DNA from: Candidatus Hydrogenedens sp.
GTDB taxonomy: Bacteria > Hydrogenedentota > Hydrogenedentia > Hydrogenedentales > JAEUWI01
DNA length: 64,000 nucleotides
Direction of reading: 5' to 3'
NCBI GenBank assembly: GCA_016125095.1
Contig: WGMK01000009.1
Span: 39,520 to 103,519 of the forward strand
Shown here: piece after piece, positions 63,872 to 64,000 of the stretch
How positions within the stretch are numbered: position 1 is the stretch's first letter
How the letters are laid out: each line of letters opens with the position of its first letter
Translations under genes and position numbers: made by a program
Notes under the pieces: generated by a model
Told to the model about the DNA's origin: nothing
What the model saw: only the letters and a program-made list of their open reading frames with translations
The model's database searches: none

Positions 63872-64000
63872 ATGAGGGGAAAACAATCCGCGCGGCCGTA
63901 TCGTTTCCAGCGGCCGCAGACGACTTTTGTGTTCGCGCACCGTACGTCGTTTTACAAGCATGTGAAGGCCCGTCTGGTCCGGGCGCTCGCGCCGCACTGG
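63872..64000 (+). CDS. Partial gene at the window edge, basic N-terminus
   Basis: An ATG at 63872, nine bases after GGAAGGACAGG, opens a frame with no stop before the window ends (43 codons visible). The product starts MRGKQSARPYRFQRPQTTFV and is rich in Arg, Lys and His. Good ribosome-binding site and a promoter match upstream support a real gene. Family cannot be judged from this piece. Confidence 0.5.
   Translation, partial: MRGKQSARPYRFQRPQTTFVFAHRTSFYKHVKARLVRALAPHW

Noticed and set aside
63640..63997. Two short minus-strand open frames after katG
   Set aside because: No ribosome-binding sites or domains; one overlaps the plus-strand partial gene that has better start signals.

Overview
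This is a high-GC chromosomal window from a Gram-negative-type bacterium. RND/TolC efflux genes, lipoproteins and the Mpl murein-recycling ligase point to an outer membrane. Several features are typical of the Planctomycetes / Lentisphaerae / Hydrogenedentes neighbourhood: a membrane cytochrome with a planctomycete-type CxxCH domain, a DUF1080 lipoprotein, a beta-helix/diheme-cytochrome pair, corrinoid-linked UroD-family proteins, GH99-like and six-hairpin glycosidase-like secreted proteins, and a Ser/Thr kinase with an extracytoplasmic domain. The phylum assignment is an inference. No rRNA, phage, IS element or CRISPR array was seen. One tRNA gene, Ser-GCU, was found.

Layout. 1-3.8 kb: 3' part of an RND permease, then TolC. 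3.9-5.6 kb: membrane cytochrome with a repetitive acidic Pro/Ala tail. 5.6-10.4 kb (minus): operon of trypsin-like protease-TPR, Ser/Thr kinase and TPR/thioredoxin-fold protein. 10.4-14.2 kb: two secreted or lipoproteins, a MalK-type ATPase and galactokinase. 14.2-18.8 kb: minor-pilin operon (PilV/PilW/PilX-like plus a HEAT-like protein). 18.9-21.3 kb: beta-helix protein with diheme cytochrome. 21.5-25.4 kb: B12-type radical SAM protein and an ERMP1-like M28 peptidase. 25.4-28.1 kb (minus): tRNA-Ser, alpha/beta hydrolase, and a methyltransferase/3'-5' exonuclease fusion. 28.3-31.5 kb: mpl and a membrane SGNH hydrolase. 31.5-36.1 kb: small soluble proteins, a sodium:solute symporter and small membrane proteins. 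36.1-44.0 kb (minus): FAD oxidoreductase and a 2059-aa subtilisin-like surface protein. 44-45.7 kb: EEP-family phosphodiesterase and a decayed YefM/YoeB pair. 45.8-56 kb (minus): esterase, sialidase-like protein, UroD-family protein, a chemoreceptor-corrinoid fusion, and a four-gene ectoine-degradation set. 56-59.7 kb: two secreted glycan-active candidates. 59.7-64 kb: a lipoprotein with an extreme Cys-rich stalk (minus), a Fur-family regulator with katG, and a partial gene at the edge.

How genes work together. The minus-strand block 54.7-50.8 kb encodes, in order, an M20 deacetylase (DoeB2-like), a diaminobutyrate transaminase (EctB-like), an ectoine hydrolase (DoeA-like) and a semialdehyde dehydrogenase. 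Together they could convert ectoine to aspartate. Next to it on the same strand lies the most unusual locus: a soluble methyl-accepting-type signalling hairpin fused to a complete corrinoid-binding module with the DxHxxG motif, translationally coupled to a UroD/MtaA-fold protein that appears to have lost the zinc ligands of the catalytic family. I read this as a candidate corrinoid-dependent sensing or signalling pair. The Fur-type regulator and katG form a FurA-KatG style oxidative-stress unit.

Many start codons were re-chosen using ribosome-binding sites, signal peptides and ATGA overlaps, as explained in the entries. Function calls come from motif recognition by eye; no database search was run.
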